Shown here piece by piece: positions 16,455 to 25,736 of a DNA stretch of 64,000 nucleotides. A program made the position numbers and the translations under genes. The notes below the pieces were generated by a model. The model worked only from the letters and a program-made list of their open reading frames with translations. It was not told the DNA's origin and ran no database searches. How positions within the stretch are numbered: the stretch's first letter is position 1; every line of letters begins with the position of its first letter. Source of the stretch: Bauldia litoralis (GTDB taxonomy: Bacteria > Pseudomonadota > Alphaproteobacteria > Rhizobiales > Kaistiaceae); NCBI GenBank assembly GCA_945882315.1, contig CAMCWB010000009.1:1-64000 (forward strand), read 5' to 3'.

Positions 16455-17369
16455 ATGGATATAGGCATGGATATCCGCCAGATGACGGCCTTCATCGCCG
16501 TCTACGAATCCGGCAGCATCAACCGGGCGGCCCAGCGGCTCGGCATCGCCCAGCCGAGCGTCAGCGGCGTCATCCGCAATCTCGAAGCCGAACTCGCCAC
16601 CGCGCTTTTCGAACGCCAGGCGCGGGGCACCAAGCCGACGCCGGCCGGCGATGTCTTCTATCGCCACTGCCAGCGCGTGCTGGCCGAGGTCGATGCGGCC
16701 CGCAAAGCGGTCACCGGCAGCCCCGACCGGATCGGCGGCCCGGTCAATGTCGGACTGGCGCCGACCGCCGCGAAGGGATTGATGCCAAGTTTCCTCGGCA
16801 GCTATCTCGAGGAGCATCCCGACGTCGAACTGCAGATCGCCGAAGCCTTCTCCGGGCCGCTGACGGAATGGACTCTTTCCGGCCAGGTCGATTTCGCCGT
16901 GGTCGCCGTGCCGCCGGTCGACCGCCGGCTCGTGACGCGTCGCATCGCCTCGGAGCCGATCGTGCTCGTTTCGGCCCTCGGCCACGTCCAGCCGGCGGGA
17001 GAGCCGTACAAGATCGTCCTGCCCTCGCCCCGCAACGGCCTGCGCAGCGTCATCGACGGCTACATTCACCAGGCCAGGCTGCCGGTCGCCCGCACTGTCG
17101 AGCTCGACAGCCTGCACGGCATGATCGAATTCGTGCGTCGCAGCGATTGGGTGACGCTCCTGTCCGTGACCGGCATCGTCAACGAGCTCGAACGCGGCGA
17201 GATTTCTGTCCGCATGACCGATCCGCCCGTCGAACTCGGCTACTATCTGATCTATCCCGCAAGGCGCGCCCTGTCGGTGGCTGCGACCCGTTTCGTCGAA
17301 CGCCTCGAAGCCGGCTTCGCCGCATCACGGGAAGACTGGATGAGGCGCGTCGCCGCCCAGGCGTTGTGA
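16455..17369 (+). CDS. LysR-family transcriptional regulator
   Basis: The 304 residues have the N-terminal winged helix-turn-helix (MTAFIAVYESGSINRAAQRLGI, then QPSVSGVIRNLEAELATALFER). A periplasmic-binding-protein-like effector domain follows from about residue 95. A second ATG at 16467 (MDIRQM) is an equally good start. It is divergent from the flavin reductase/LLM monooxygenase pair and most probably controls them in response to the pathway substrate. Such regulators usually repress their own gene through the shared operator. Confidence 0.92.
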   Translation: MDIGMDIRQMTAFIAVYESGSINRAAQRLGIAQPSVSGVIRNLEAELATALFERQARGTKPTPAGDVFYRHCQRVLAEVDAARKAVTGSPDRIGGPVNVGLAPTAAKGLMPSFLGSYLEEHPDVELQIAEAFSGPLTEWTLSGQVDFAVVAVPPVDRRLVTRRIASEPIVLVSALGHVQPAGEPYKIVLPSPRNGLRSVIDGYIHQARLPVARTVELDSLHGMIEFVRRSDWVTLLSVTGIVNELERGEISVRMTDPPVELGYYLIYPARRALSVAATRFVERLEAGFAASREDWMRRVAAQAL

Positions 17370-17421
17370 CGGCGCCCTTGTCGACCCTATAAGCACTTCT
17401 GGTCCTTCGTGAGAGTTGCCA

Positions 17422-18597
17422 ATGCCAAACGCAAAGAAGCGCGAGGGCTTCGCAGGCGCCCTTCACAAGCTTCTCGACCCGATCTACGAGGCCAAGCGGA
17501 GCGCGCGCATCTCTCTCGCCGCCGCTCGGCGTCGGCGAAACACTGAAACCACCTTCATCGGCATAACCGGAAGCCACGGCAAATCGACGGCAACCGCGTT
17601 ACTCGGGGCAATTCTGACTGCCCACGCCCCGACCACGATCGGCCTCGAGAAAAACGCCTCAAGAAGCGCCGCTAAAACGATGCTGACGAAAGTCTCGCGT
17701 AGGGATCGCTATTGCGTCCAGGAGATAAGCGGCTCCCCCCCGAAAAATATCGACAAGGCCTTCAAGGCCCTTCAACCGCATGTCGGCATCATCACGGCGA
17801 TCGGCGGAGACCATCGCCAGATGTTTCGCACTTTCGCGGAAACCGCCGCCGAGAAATCCAAGCTCGTCCGTTTTCTGCAGCCGGATGGATTGGCCGTGCT
17901 CAATGCCGACGACCCATTGGTCGCGGCGATGGCCAAGGACTGCAGCTGCCGGGTCGTCTTCTATGGCCGCCAGGAAAACGCCGATCTGCGCCTGCTGGAC
18001 GCAATGTCCGTCTGGCCGAACCGTTTGACGCTGGAGGCGGCCTATCGCGGCAAGAGCTTCACCGTGAAGACGCACCTCGTCGGCGAACAATGGCAGGTCT
18101 CCGTTCTGGCAGCTCTTCTGACGGCGTTGGAACTGGGGATTCCCCTTGATGCCTGCCTCGCGGTCATCGAGGCATACGAGCCCCTTTTCAACAAGATGTC
18201 GGTTCATGCCACGCCGCAGGGCGCGTGGTACGTGCTCGATGGCGCCAAATTATCCTACTATGGGATGGAGGCCTGCCTGAGCTTCCTGAAGGATGCCAAG
18301 GCGCCGCGGCGCTCGGTTCTGCTGGGCACGATTTCCGACCATCCGGGCTCGGACCGGCCGCACTACGAGAGAGTGGCGAGACTGGCGCTGGCAGTCGCTG
18401 ACCGTGTCGTTTTCACCGGCCCGAACGCCATGCGGCCAAGGCGGCTCAAGACGGAATTTCAGGATCGTCTCGTGCTGATCGAGAACCGCCAGGAGGCGGT
18501 GGCGTTCTTGACTGGGGACCTGCTCCCCGACGAGATCGTCTACATCAAAGGTTCCCTCACCGAGAATTTTGCCCATCTGTTCAGCCTCAAACGATAG
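17422..18597 (+). CDS. Orphan Mur-ligase-family protein (MurF-like central and C-terminal domains)
   Basis: The protein is 391 residues from the ATG at 17422. It has an ATP-binding loop GITGSHGKST (residues 47-56). Mur-type central-domain features follow: VLNADDPLVAAMA, and GDHRQMFRTFAETAAEKSKL, which corresponds to the conserved His/Lys region. The C-terminal domain has KGSLTENFAHLF. The uridine-nucleotide N-terminal domain of real MurF is missing. Mur ligases join amino acids or amines to carboxylates with ATP. No dcw-cluster genes are nearby, so this is not cell-wall MurF in its usual setting. It probably ligates another acid, by inference only. Confidence 0.75.
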   Translation: MPNAKKREGFAGALHKLLDPIYEAKRSARISLAAARRRRNTETTFIGITGSHGKSTATALLGAILTAHAPTTIGLEKNASRSAAKTMLTKVSRRDRYCVQEISGSPPKNIDKAFKALQPHVGIITAIGGDHRQMFRTFAETAAEKSKLVRFLQPDGLAVLNADDPLVAAMAKDCSCRVVFYGRQENADLRLLDAMSVWPNRLTLEAAYRGKSFTVKTHLVGEQWQVSVLAALLTALELGIPLDACLAVIEAYEPLFNKMSVHATPQGAWYVLDGAKLSYYGMEACLSFLKDAKAPRRSVLLGTISDHPGSDRPHYERVARLALAVADRVVFTGPNAMRPRRLKTEFQDRLVLIENRQEAVAFLTGDLLPDEIVYIKGSLTENFAHLFSLKR

Positions 18598-18614
18598 GCG
18601 ACGATCGGTTTTCC

Positions 18615-19520
18615 TCAGAGATATTTCCGGTACCACGCCAGCGCCTCGCGCTTCTGGATCTCGTGGATGTCGGGCCTGCAGAAAGCATAGGATTCGTAGT
18701 GCTGCGACTTCGGCAGCCTGACGAGTTTCTTCGGTTCGCCGAGCGCCTCATAGACCGAACGCTGCTCCTCGAACGGCACCAGCATGTCGTCCTCCGCATA
18801 GACCATCAGCACCGGCCGCGGCGAGATGCGGTGCGCCACCCATTCCGGCTTGTAGCGCATGTTGGCCGCCGCACTTTCGCCGTCGTAGAGCGGATTGTAG
18901 AGGCCGCTCCTGGCGTGGAAGCCATCGATGACCGATTGCGTATGCGGATCGGTGAGCATCACCTCGGGCAACGGGATCATAGTCTTCTCGCCGGTCAGCA
19001 CGCGCTTCGTCTCGGCCTCTTCGATGCGCTTCTTGAAGGCCGCCCATTCATGCGGGCGACGGACCGAGCGCATCCAGCGCTCTCCGTCGGAGACCATCAC
19101 GGCGGAGACGATGACCTTGACGCGCTCGTCGAACGCGCCGCACCAGATCGCATGGCTGCCGCCATAGCTGGAGCCGTAATAGGCGATGCGCTCGGGGTCG
19201 ACCCCGTCGACGGTCTGGAGATAGGTGACGGCGTCATAGACGCTCTGCGCCTGCTCGAGCGGCCGGTGCCGGCCCCGTTCGCCCTCGCTGTCGCCGAAGC
19301 CCGGATAGTCATGCGACAGCACGAAATAGCCCGCCTCCCAGAGCCATTGCGGCACGTCCATGCCATAGACGGTCTTCATGCCGGTATAGCCGTGCAGGAC
19401 GACGACCCCCGGCCGCGGCGCATCGCCCGGCTTCCAGTCCTTTGGCCGATACAGCCAGGCGGCAATCTTCAAACCGTTGGAATAGAACGAGACTTCGTCC
19501 CAGACCTTGGGATAGTCCAT
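18615..19520 (-). CDS. Alpha/beta hydrolase
   Basis: The 301 residues show the alpha/beta hydrolase order: oxyanion-hole region VVLHGYTG, nucleophile elbow GSSYGG with Ser118, acid residue in YAEDDMLVPFEEQ, and catalytic His in KSQHYE near the C-terminus. It resembles the dienelactone hydrolase/acetyl-xylan-esterase-like group (S9-type). No signal peptide is seen, so it acts in the cytoplasm. The substrate is unknown. It is convergent with the Mur-ligase gene and divergent from the FAH-family gene. Confidence 0.85.
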   Translation of the reverse strand: MDYPKVWDEVSFYSNGLKIAAWLYRPKDWKPGDAPRPGVVVLHGYTGMKTVYGMDVPQWLWEAGYFVLSHDYPGFGDSEGERGRHRPLEQAQSVYDAVTYLQTVDGVDPERIAYYGSSYGGSHAIWCGAFDERVKVIVSAVMVSDGERWMRSVRRPHEWAAFKKRIEEAETKRVLTGEKTMIPLPEVMLTDPHTQSVIDGFHARSGLYNPLYDGESAAANMRYKPEWVAHRISPRPVLMVYAEDDMLVPFEEQRSVYEALGEPKKLVRLPKSQHYESYAFCRPDIHEIQKREALAWYRKYL

Positions 19521-19687
19521 GACCGCTCCCCCTCATTTTTTGCCGGCCTGCCGATCCCGGCAGACCACAGGCTTGCCGCCTTGTTGAAGCCAGCATAAGA
19601 CCTTGCCGGCGACTGACAATGGTGGGCCGATCCGCCTTTCAGCCGATGCCGCCGAAGCCTCGCCCGTCCTTCCACAGGAACTCAAAA

Positions 19688-20524
19688 ATGAAGCTCGTCA
19701 GTTACACCCACAAGAACACAGCCTCCTTCGGACTGGTAAAGGGCGACGGCATCGTCGACCTCAAGAAGCGCACCGGCAAAGCCTCGCTCCGCTACGTGCT
19801 CGAAGACACCGCGGCGCTGAAGAAATACGAGAGCGAAGCCGTCGATGTCGCGCTGAAGGATGTGACCCTCGATCCGGTCATTCCCGACCCGGACAAGATC
19901 CTCTGCCTCGGCCTCAACTATGCCGGCCATCTCAAGGAAACCGGCCGCGAGAAGCCCGCCTATCCGACCTTCTTCAGCCGCTTCAACAACACCCAGGTCG
20001 GCCAGAACGCGCCGCTCATCCGCCCGAAGGTCTCCGAGCGTTTCGACTTCGAAGGCGAGATGGCGTTGGTCATCGGCAAGCGCTGCCGGCACGTCAAGGA
20101 AGCCGACGCCTATTCGGTGATCGCCGGCTACTCGATCTACAATGACGCTTCGGTTCGCGACTGGCAGCGCCACACCATCCAGTGGCTGCCCGGCAAGAAT
20201 TTCGTCGGCACCGGAGCCTTCGGTCCTTACCTCGTCACGACCGACGAGGTGCCGAACATCCTCAACGCGACGCTGCGCACGCGCCTCAACGGCACCGAGA
20301 TGCAGCACACCGAGATCAACGATCTGATGTTCGATATCCCGGCCCAGATCGCCTACGCCTCGACCTTCACCGAGTTGGTCCCGGGCGACGTGATCGTCAC
20401 CGGCACCCCGGACGGCGTCGGCGCCTTTCGCGAGCCGCCGATCTGGATGAAGGCCGGCGACGTCGTCGAAGTCGAGATCGACGGCCTCGGCACCCTTCGC
20501 AATCCGATTGAAGACGAGAAGTAA
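19688..20524 (+). CDS. Fumarylacetoacetate hydrolase-family protein
   Basis: The protein is 278 residues from the ATG at 19688 (MKLVSYTHKN), with ACAGGAA upstream. The FAH fold features are CLGLNYAGHLKETG, FDFEGEMALVIGKRCR (metal-ligand Glu), SIYNDASVRDWQR and VTGTPDGVGAF. The family splits C-C bonds of 1,3-dicarbonyls or hydrates and decarboxylates 2-oxo acids in the degradation of aromatics. In this cluster it may act after the monooxygenase step. The reaction is not determinable. Confidence 0.9.
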   Translation: MKLVSYTHKNTASFGLVKGDGIVDLKKRTGKASLRYVLEDTAALKKYESEAVDVALKDVTLDPVIPDPDKILCLGLNYAGHLKETGREKPAYPTFFSRFNNTQVGQNAPLIRPKVSERFDFEGEMALVIGKRCRHVKEADAYSVIAGYSIYNDASVRDWQRHTIQWLPGKNFVGTGAFGPYLVTTDEVPNILNATLRTRLNGTEMQHTEINDLMFDIPAQIAYASTFTELVPGDVIVTGTPDGVGAFREPPIWMKAGDVVEVEIDGLGTLRNPIEDEK

Positions 20525-20531
20525 GCGACGC

Positions 20532-21731
20532 TCAGGCGGCCTCGGAACGACGGTTGCGTTTTTCCGAGGCATCTTCGGCGAGATAGGAAAGGGCGGCGGC
20601 AGCGCCGCCTTTTTTATGCGGAATGCCCGCCACGTCGAGCCCCATCTCGACCCCCGACAACGTGCCGGCCAGCATCAGATCGTTGAAGTCGCCGAGATGG
20701 CCGATGCGGAAAACCTTGTCGGCGATCTTCGAGAGGCCGTTGCCGAGCGACATGTCGAAGGTCTCCGCAACCACGCGACGGAAGCCATCGGCGCTCTGCC
20801 CCTCGGGCATCAGCACGGCGGTCAGCGAATTGGAAAACTGCCGCGGGTTCTTGCAGAAGACTTCGAGGTTCCAGGCATGGACCGCACGCCGCGTCGCCTC
20901 GCTGTGACGGGCATGCCGCGCGAAGACATTGTCGAGCCCTTCCTCGTGCATCATGTCGATCGCCTCGGCGAGGCCGTAAAGCAGATTGGTCGCCGGCGTA
21001 TAGGGGAAGTAGCCCTTCTCGTTCGCAGTCGCCATCTCGTCCCACGACCAGAAGGAGCGCGTCAGCTTGGCATTCTTCGAGGCGCGCAGCGCCTTCTCGC
21101 TGACCGCGTTGAAGGAGAGGCCGGGCGGCAGCATCAGGCCCTTCTGCGAGCCGCCGACGGTGACGTCGACGCCCCATTCGTCATGGCGAAAATCGATCGA
21201 GCCGAGCGACGAGATCGTGTCGACCATCAGGAGCGCGGGATGACCCGCGGCATCGATCGCCTTGCGGATTTCGTCGATGCGCGACGTGCAGCCGGTCGAG
21301 GTCTCGTTGTGGACGACGCAGACCGCCTTGATCGAATGGGCCTTGTCGTCGCGCAGCCGCGCTTCGATCGCCGCCGCATCGAGGCCGGCCCGCCAGTCGC
21401 CCTGGACAAATTCCGGATCGAGGCCGAGGCGCACCGCCATCGCCTTCCACAGCGAGGCGAAATGCCCGGTTTCGTACATCAGCACGTGATCGCCGGGCGA
21501 GAGTGTATTGACCAGCGCCGCTTCCCACGCGCCCGTGCCGGAGGCCGGATAGATGAAGACCGGGCCGGCGCATTTGAAGATCGACTTCGCGCCGTCGAGC
21601 ACGCGTTTTCCGAGCAGGCCGAAGGCCGGGCTGCGATGGTCCATGGTCGGCATGTCCATCGCCCGCAGGATACGGTCAGGAACGTTGGTCGGGCCCGGAA
21701 TTTGAAGGAAGTGACGGCCGGCCTGGCGCAT
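20532..21731 (-). CDS. Class V aminotransferase, serine--glyoxylate type
   Basis: The protein is 399 residues from the ATG at 21731 (MRQAGRHFLQIPGPTNVP). The PLP-binding Lys197 is in GGSQKGLML, with IPGPTNVPDRIL and HNETSTG as further family motifs. It is a fold-type-I enzyme that moves the amino group of serine (or alanine) to glyoxylate, giving glycine and hydroxypyruvate. It is transcribed divergently from the FAD/Fe-S hydroxyacid dehydrogenase, which fits a shared glyoxylate or hydroxypyruvate theme. Substrate choice among SGAT, AGAT and pyridoxamine-type enzymes cannot be settled. Confidence 0.88.
   Translation of the reverse strand: MRQAGRHFLQIPGPTNVPDRILRAMDMPTMDHRSPAFGLLGKRVLDGAKSIFKCAGPVFIYPASGTGAWEAALVNTLSPGDHVLMYETGHFASLWKAMAVRLGLDPEFVQGDWRAGLDAAAIEARLRDDKAHSIKAVCVVHNETSTGCTSRIDEIRKAIDAAGHPALLMVDTISSLGSIDFRHDEWGVDVTVGGSQKGLMLPPGLSFNAVSEKALRASKNAKLTRSFWSWDEMATANEKGYFPYTPATNLLYGLAEAIDMMHEEGLDNVFARHARHSEATRRAVHAWNLEVFCKNPRQFSNSLTAVLMPEGQSADGFRRVVAETFDMSLGNGLSKIADKVFRIGHLGDFNDLMLAGTLSGVEMGLDVAGIPHKKGGAAAALSYLAEDASEKRNRRSEAA
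20592..20615 (+). terminator. Rho-independent terminator for the FAH gene, inside the convergent aminotransferase
   Basis: GGCGGCG-GCAG-CGCCGCC (20592-20609) forms a 7-bp GC stem with a 4-nt loop and is followed by six T. It lies 68 nt after the FAH stop and within the last 30 codons of the opposite-strand aminotransferase. Confidence 0.75.
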
Positions 21732-21811
21732 GTGAATCTGTCCCCGTCGCCTGCCGGAGACGGCTGGCGCTTCTGAATGAATTATGCATTCATTATTCCT
21801 GTAGAGCCGCA

Positions 21812-24793
21812 ATGGCAATCCGGAAAGAACATATGCACAGCCGGCTCAAGGAGCCGCCGATAGCCGCAAAGCTTCGGCAGGCGATCACGGGCGAAGTCCG
21901 CTTCGACCGGTTTTCCCGTGGGCGCTACGCGACAGATGCCTCCTTCTATCAAGTTATTCCCGCCGGCATCGCGGCACCCCAGAATGCCGCGGAGATGGCG
22001 GCAGCCCTCGCCATCGCGCGCGCGGAAGGCGTCAAGGTGCTGGCCCGCGGCGGCGGCACCTCGCAGAGCGGCCAGACCGTCAATGACGCGCTCGTCCTCG
22101 ACACGACGCGCGGCTTCAACCGCATCATCGAGATCGACATCGCCGCCCGCCGCTGCGTTGTCGAACCGGGTATCGTCCTCGACGATCTCAACCGGGCCCT
22201 CAAGCCGCACGGCCTCTGGTTCCCGGTCGACGTATCGACGGCCTCGCGGGCGACCATCGGCGGCATGACCGGCAACAATTCCTGCGGCACGCGCTCGATC
22301 CGCTACGGCATCATGCGCGACAACGTCCTGTCGATCGATGCACTGCTCCCGGACGGGACGCCGCTGCATTTCGGCCCGGTCGACCGTGCCGCCGCGTCCG
22401 TCAATCCCGACGCGCCCGACCGCGGCCTCTTCCGCGACATGCTGGGCCTCGGCGAGCGGGAAGCGGCGGAAATCGAGGCGCGCTTCCCGAAGGTCCTCCG
22501 TCGCGTCGGCGGCTACAACATCGACGCGCTCACCCCGAACGGCGCGACGAACAACCTCGCCCATCTGCTGGTCGGCTCGGAAGGCACTCTCGCGCTGTCG
22601 ACCCGCATCGAGCTGAAGCTCTCGCCGGTGCTTGGCGCCAAGGCCGTCGGCGCCTGCCACTTCGCTCGTTTCTACGACGCGATGGATGCCGCCCGCCATC
22701 TCGTCACCCTCGGACCGACCGCCGTCGAACTGGTCGACCGGACGATGATCGAGCTTGCCCGCGATATCGACATCTTCCGCCCAACCGTCGAACGCTTCGT
22801 CACGGGCGAGCCCGACGCCGTACTGCTCGTCGAATTCGGCGAGACCGACCAGGCCGAGAATCTCCGGCGGCTGGCGCAGCTGGAAGAGATGATGGGCGAT
22901 CTCGGCTACGATTTCCGTCGCGACGGCCGCCATTGGGGCGGCGTCGTCCGCATCGAGGACGCCGGCTTGCAAGCGGCGATCACCGATGTCCGCCAGGCCG
23001 GCCTCAATATCATGATGTCGATGAAGGCGGCAGGAAAGCCGGTTTCCTTCGTCGAGGATTGCGCGGTGCCGCTGGAGCATCTCGCCGATTTCACCGACGG
23101 GCTGACGCAGATCTTCGAGAAGCATGGAACCCGCGGCACCTGGTATGCGCATGCCTCGGTCGGCTGCCTGCATGTCCGGCCGGTCCTCAACCTGAAGCTC
23201 GACAAGGACGTCAAGGCGATGCGGGCAATCGCCGAGGAAGCCTTCGACATGGTCCGCGCCTACAAGGGCTCGCATTCCGGCGAGCATGGCGACGGCATCG
23301 TGCGCTCGGAATTCCACAAGAAGATGTTCGGCCGCCGGATCGTGAAAGCCTTCGAGACGGTCAAGGACCGCTTCGATCCCGAGGGCGTTCTCAATCCGGG
23401 AAAAATCGTCCACGCGCCCGCCATGGATGACCGCCGGCTCTTCCGCTACGGGCCGGACTACGGGGTGCCGGCGCTGAAGCCGGCCCTCGACTGGTCGGCA
23501 TGGCCGGGCGGCGCCGGCGGGCTGCAGGGCGCCGTCGAGATGTGCAACAACAACGGCGCCTGCCGCGCCCGCGAGGGCGGCGTCATGTGTCCGTCCTACC
23601 GGGCAACGGAAAACGAGCGCGACGTGACCCGCGGCCGCGCCAACACGCTGCGCCTCGCTTTATCGGGCCAGCTCGGCCCGGATGCGTTTGCGTCGGACGA
23701 GATGATGGAGACGATGAAACTCTGCGTCTCCTGCAAGGCCTGCCGGCGCGAATGCCCGACCGGCGTCGACATGGCCCGCATGAAGATCGAGGTGCTCGCC
23801 GCCCGCGTCGCCAAGCACGGCCTGTCGGTCCGCGACAGGTTGGTCGCCTATCTGCCGCGCTTCGCGCCTTGGGCGGCGCGTCTGCACGGCATCGTGAATT
23901 TGCGCGACCGCATTCCCCTTCTCGCGGCGCTCTCGGAACGATGTCTCGGCTTCGCGAAGAGCCGCCCCCTGCCCGTCTGGCGGCGGGACATCTTCCGGCC
24001 GGCCGCCGCGACGGGCGCCGCCACCGGCAAGGAAGTGGTTCTCCTCGCCGATACCTTCAACACTTATTTCGAGCCGGAGAATCTGCGCGCCGCCGAGACC
24101 GTGTTGAGCGCCGCCGGCTATAGCGTGCATGTCGCGGCGCCAGTCACCGGCGGGAAAAGACCGCTCTGCTGCGGCCGCACCTTCCTGGCTGCCGGGCTTG
24201 TCGAAGAGGCAAGGACAGAGGCACGCCGGATGCTCGCCGCGCTCGGGCCTTTTGCGGCTCGCGGCGTGGCGATCGTCGGGCTCGAGCCGAGCTGCCTGCT
24301 GACGCTCCGCGACGAGCTGCCGGCCATGCTGCCGGGCGCCGAGGCCGCGGCAGTCGCCTCGCGGGCGGTGCTGTTCGAGGAGTTCCTTGCCGCCGAGGTG
24401 AAGAGCGGCAACTGGACGCCGGATCTCCGGCCTGTCGCGGACAAGGCCTATCTGCACGGCCACTGCCACCAGAAGGCATTCGGGGCGATGGGGGCGGTCG
24501 AGAAAGTCCTCCGCCTCGTCCCCGGCATGACCGTGAAAACGATCGCCTCGTCCTGCTGCGGCATGGCCGGCGCCTTTGGCTACCAGGCGGAAACCTTTGA
24601 CGTTTCAATGAAAATGGGTGAATTGTCGCTGCTTCCGGCGGTCCGTAAGGCGGAGCCCGATTCGATCATCGTGGCCGATGGGACATCCTGTCGCCATCAG
24701 ATTGAGCATGGAACCGGCCGTTCCGCGCTACATGTTGCCAGAGTGCTGGCACTGGCGCTGCCGCCTGAGCATGAGGCTTCGACACGGGCATGA
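21812..24793 (+). CDS. FAD-linked 2-hydroxyacid dehydrogenase fused to an Fe-S (GlcF/GlpC-like) domain
   Basis: This is a 993-residue fusion. Residues 1-480 are an FAD_binding_4 and FAD-oxidase C domain (LARGGGTSQSGQTVND, IGGMTGNNSCGTRSIRYG, SGEHGDGIVRSE). Residues 560-660 bind iron-sulfur clusters (CVSCKACRRECPTGVD). The rest is a CCG-domain region (RPLCCGRTFLA, SCCGMAGAFGYQ). Homologues are YdiJ-type D-2-hydroxyglutarate or D-lactate dehydrogenases that feed electrons to the respiratory chain. A start at 21833 (MHSRLKEPP) is possible. Its stop overlaps the GntR gene start (ATGA). Confidence 0.9.
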   Translation: MAIRKEHMHSRLKEPPIAAKLRQAITGEVRFDRFSRGRYATDASFYQVIPAGIAAPQNAAEMAAALAIARAEGVKVLARGGGTSQSGQTVNDALVLDTTRGFNRIIEIDIAARRCVVEPGIVLDDLNRALKPHGLWFPVDVSTASRATIGGMTGNNSCGTRSIRYGIMRDNVLSIDALLPDGTPLHFGPVDRAAASVNPDAPDRGLFRDMLGLGEREAAEIEARFPKVLRRVGGYNIDALTPNGATNNLAHLLVGSEGTLALSTRIELKLSPVLGAKAVGACHFARFYDAMDAARHLVTLGPTAVELVDRTMIELARDIDIFRPTVERFVTGEPDAVLLVEFGETDQAENLRRLAQLEEMMGDLGYDFRRDGRHWGGVVRIEDAGLQAAITDVRQAGLNIMMSMKAAGKPVSFVEDCAVPLEHLADFTDGLTQIFEKHGTRGTWYAHASVGCLHVRPVLNLKLDKDVKAMRAIAEEAFDMVRAYKGSHSGEHGDGIVRSEFHKKMFGRRIVKAFETVKDRFDPEGVLNPGKIVHAPAMDDRRLFRYGPDYGVPALKPALDWSAWPGGAGGLQGAVEMCNNNGACRAREGGVMCPSYRATENERDVTRGRANTLRLALSGQLGPDAFASDEMMETMKLCVSCKACRRECPTGVDMARMKIEVLAARVAKHGLSVRDRLVAYLPRFAPWAARLHGIVNLRDRIPLLAALSERCLGFAKSRPLPVWRRDIFRPAAATGAATGKEVVLLADTFNTYFEPENLRAAETVLSAAGYSVHVAAPVTGGKRPLCCGRTFLAAGLVEEARTEARRMLAALGPFAARGVAIVGLEPSCLLTLRDELPAMLPGAEAAAVASRAVLFEEFLAAEVKSGNWTPDLRPVADKAYLHGHCHQKAFGAMGAVEKVLRLVPGMTVKTIASSCCGMAGAFGYQAETFDVSMKMGELSLLPAVRKAEPDSIIVADGTSCRHQIEHGTGRSALHVARVLALALPPEHEASTRA

Positions 24794-25473
24794 ACGTAAA
24801 TCTTCTGACCTCGGACTCGATCCAGCGCCGGTCGTTGCATGACGAGTTGACCGACCGCCTGCGCGCTCTGATCACGCGCGGCGACCTCGCGCCGGGCGAA
24901 AAGGTCCCCGAAAAGGAGCTCTGCCTCCAGTTCGGTGTGTCGCGCACGCCGCTTCGCGAAGCCCTGAAGGTCCTTGCCTCCGAAGGCATCATCACGCTGC
25001 GGCCCAACCGCGGCGCCACCGTCACGGCGCTGACCGTGAAGGAGCTTGAAGAGGTCTTCCCGGTGATGGGGGCGCTCGAAGCGCTTTCAGGCGAAATCGC
25101 CTGCCAGCACATCACCGACCGCGAGGTCCACGCCATCCACAAGCTTCACGAGACGATGGTCGGCCATTGGAAAAAAGGCGAACTACAGCCCTACTTCCGG
25201 TTGAACCAGAAGATCCACGAAGCGATCCTCGAAGCAACCCGCAATGATTCGCTGAAGTCGATCTACCGCAGCCTGTCCGGACGAATCCTGTCTGCCCGTT
25301 ACATAGCCAACATGTCGCCTGAACGTTGGGCGAAGGCCGTCGAAGAGCACGAGGCAATCCTGAAAGCCCTCGACCAGCGCGACGGCGCCAAGCTCTCCAA
25401 GATTCTGAAGGCCCACCTCGCTAACAAGCTATCGACGGTCAAGGACTGGTTGACGGCGCAACTTCCGCGCTAA
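24790..25473 (+). CDS. GntR-family transcriptional regulator (FadR/FCD type)
   Basis: The 227 residues have an N-terminal winged helix (LRALITRGDLAPGEKV, FGVSRTPLREALKVLASEG) and an all-helical FCD effector domain with metal-ligand-type residues (RLNQKIHEAI, EEHEAILKAL). The start overlaps the preceding dehydrogenase stop as ATGA, so the enzyme and regulator are made together. This regulator most likely senses a hydroxy- or oxo-acid and controls this operon and perhaps the divergent aminotransferase. A 263-bp gap with AT-rich sequence and no gene follows. Confidence 0.92.
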   Translation: MNVNLLTSDSIQRRSLHDELTDRLRALITRGDLAPGEKVPEKELCLQFGVSRTPLREALKVLASEGIITLRPNRGATVTALTVKELEEVFPVMGALEALSGEIACQHITDREVHAIHKLHETMVGHWKKGELQPYFRLNQKIHEAILEATRNDSLKSIYRSLSGRILSARYIANMSPERWAKAVEEHEAILKALDQRDGAKLSKILKAHLANKLSTVKDWLTAQLPR

Positions 25474-25736
25474 GTAACAGAATAATTTCAGAATAAACTT
25501 CTTTTGTTTTTGCCGAAATGAAATAGCTACCCTGGCGGATTGACTGCGACCGACCTGCCGCCCAGGATGAAGCGATAGTTCTTCCCTGCCCCGAATTCCC
25601 CGTCCGACAACACAATCAACAGTCCTGACCCGTTGCCGGACTCGGAAACGTCGCCCGCGATTTGTGGGGGACGGGCCACAGGAGACCGGGGCCGCTGTCG
25701 TCCGCAGCGTTTCGCTCCGGTTTCCTGGTTGGCTTT

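Noticed and set aside
21782-23413. 543-codon open frame on the minus strand opposite the FAD/Fe-S dehydrogenase
   Set aside because: The plus-strand protein has FAD and cluster motifs; the minus frame has none and runs into the divergent promoter.
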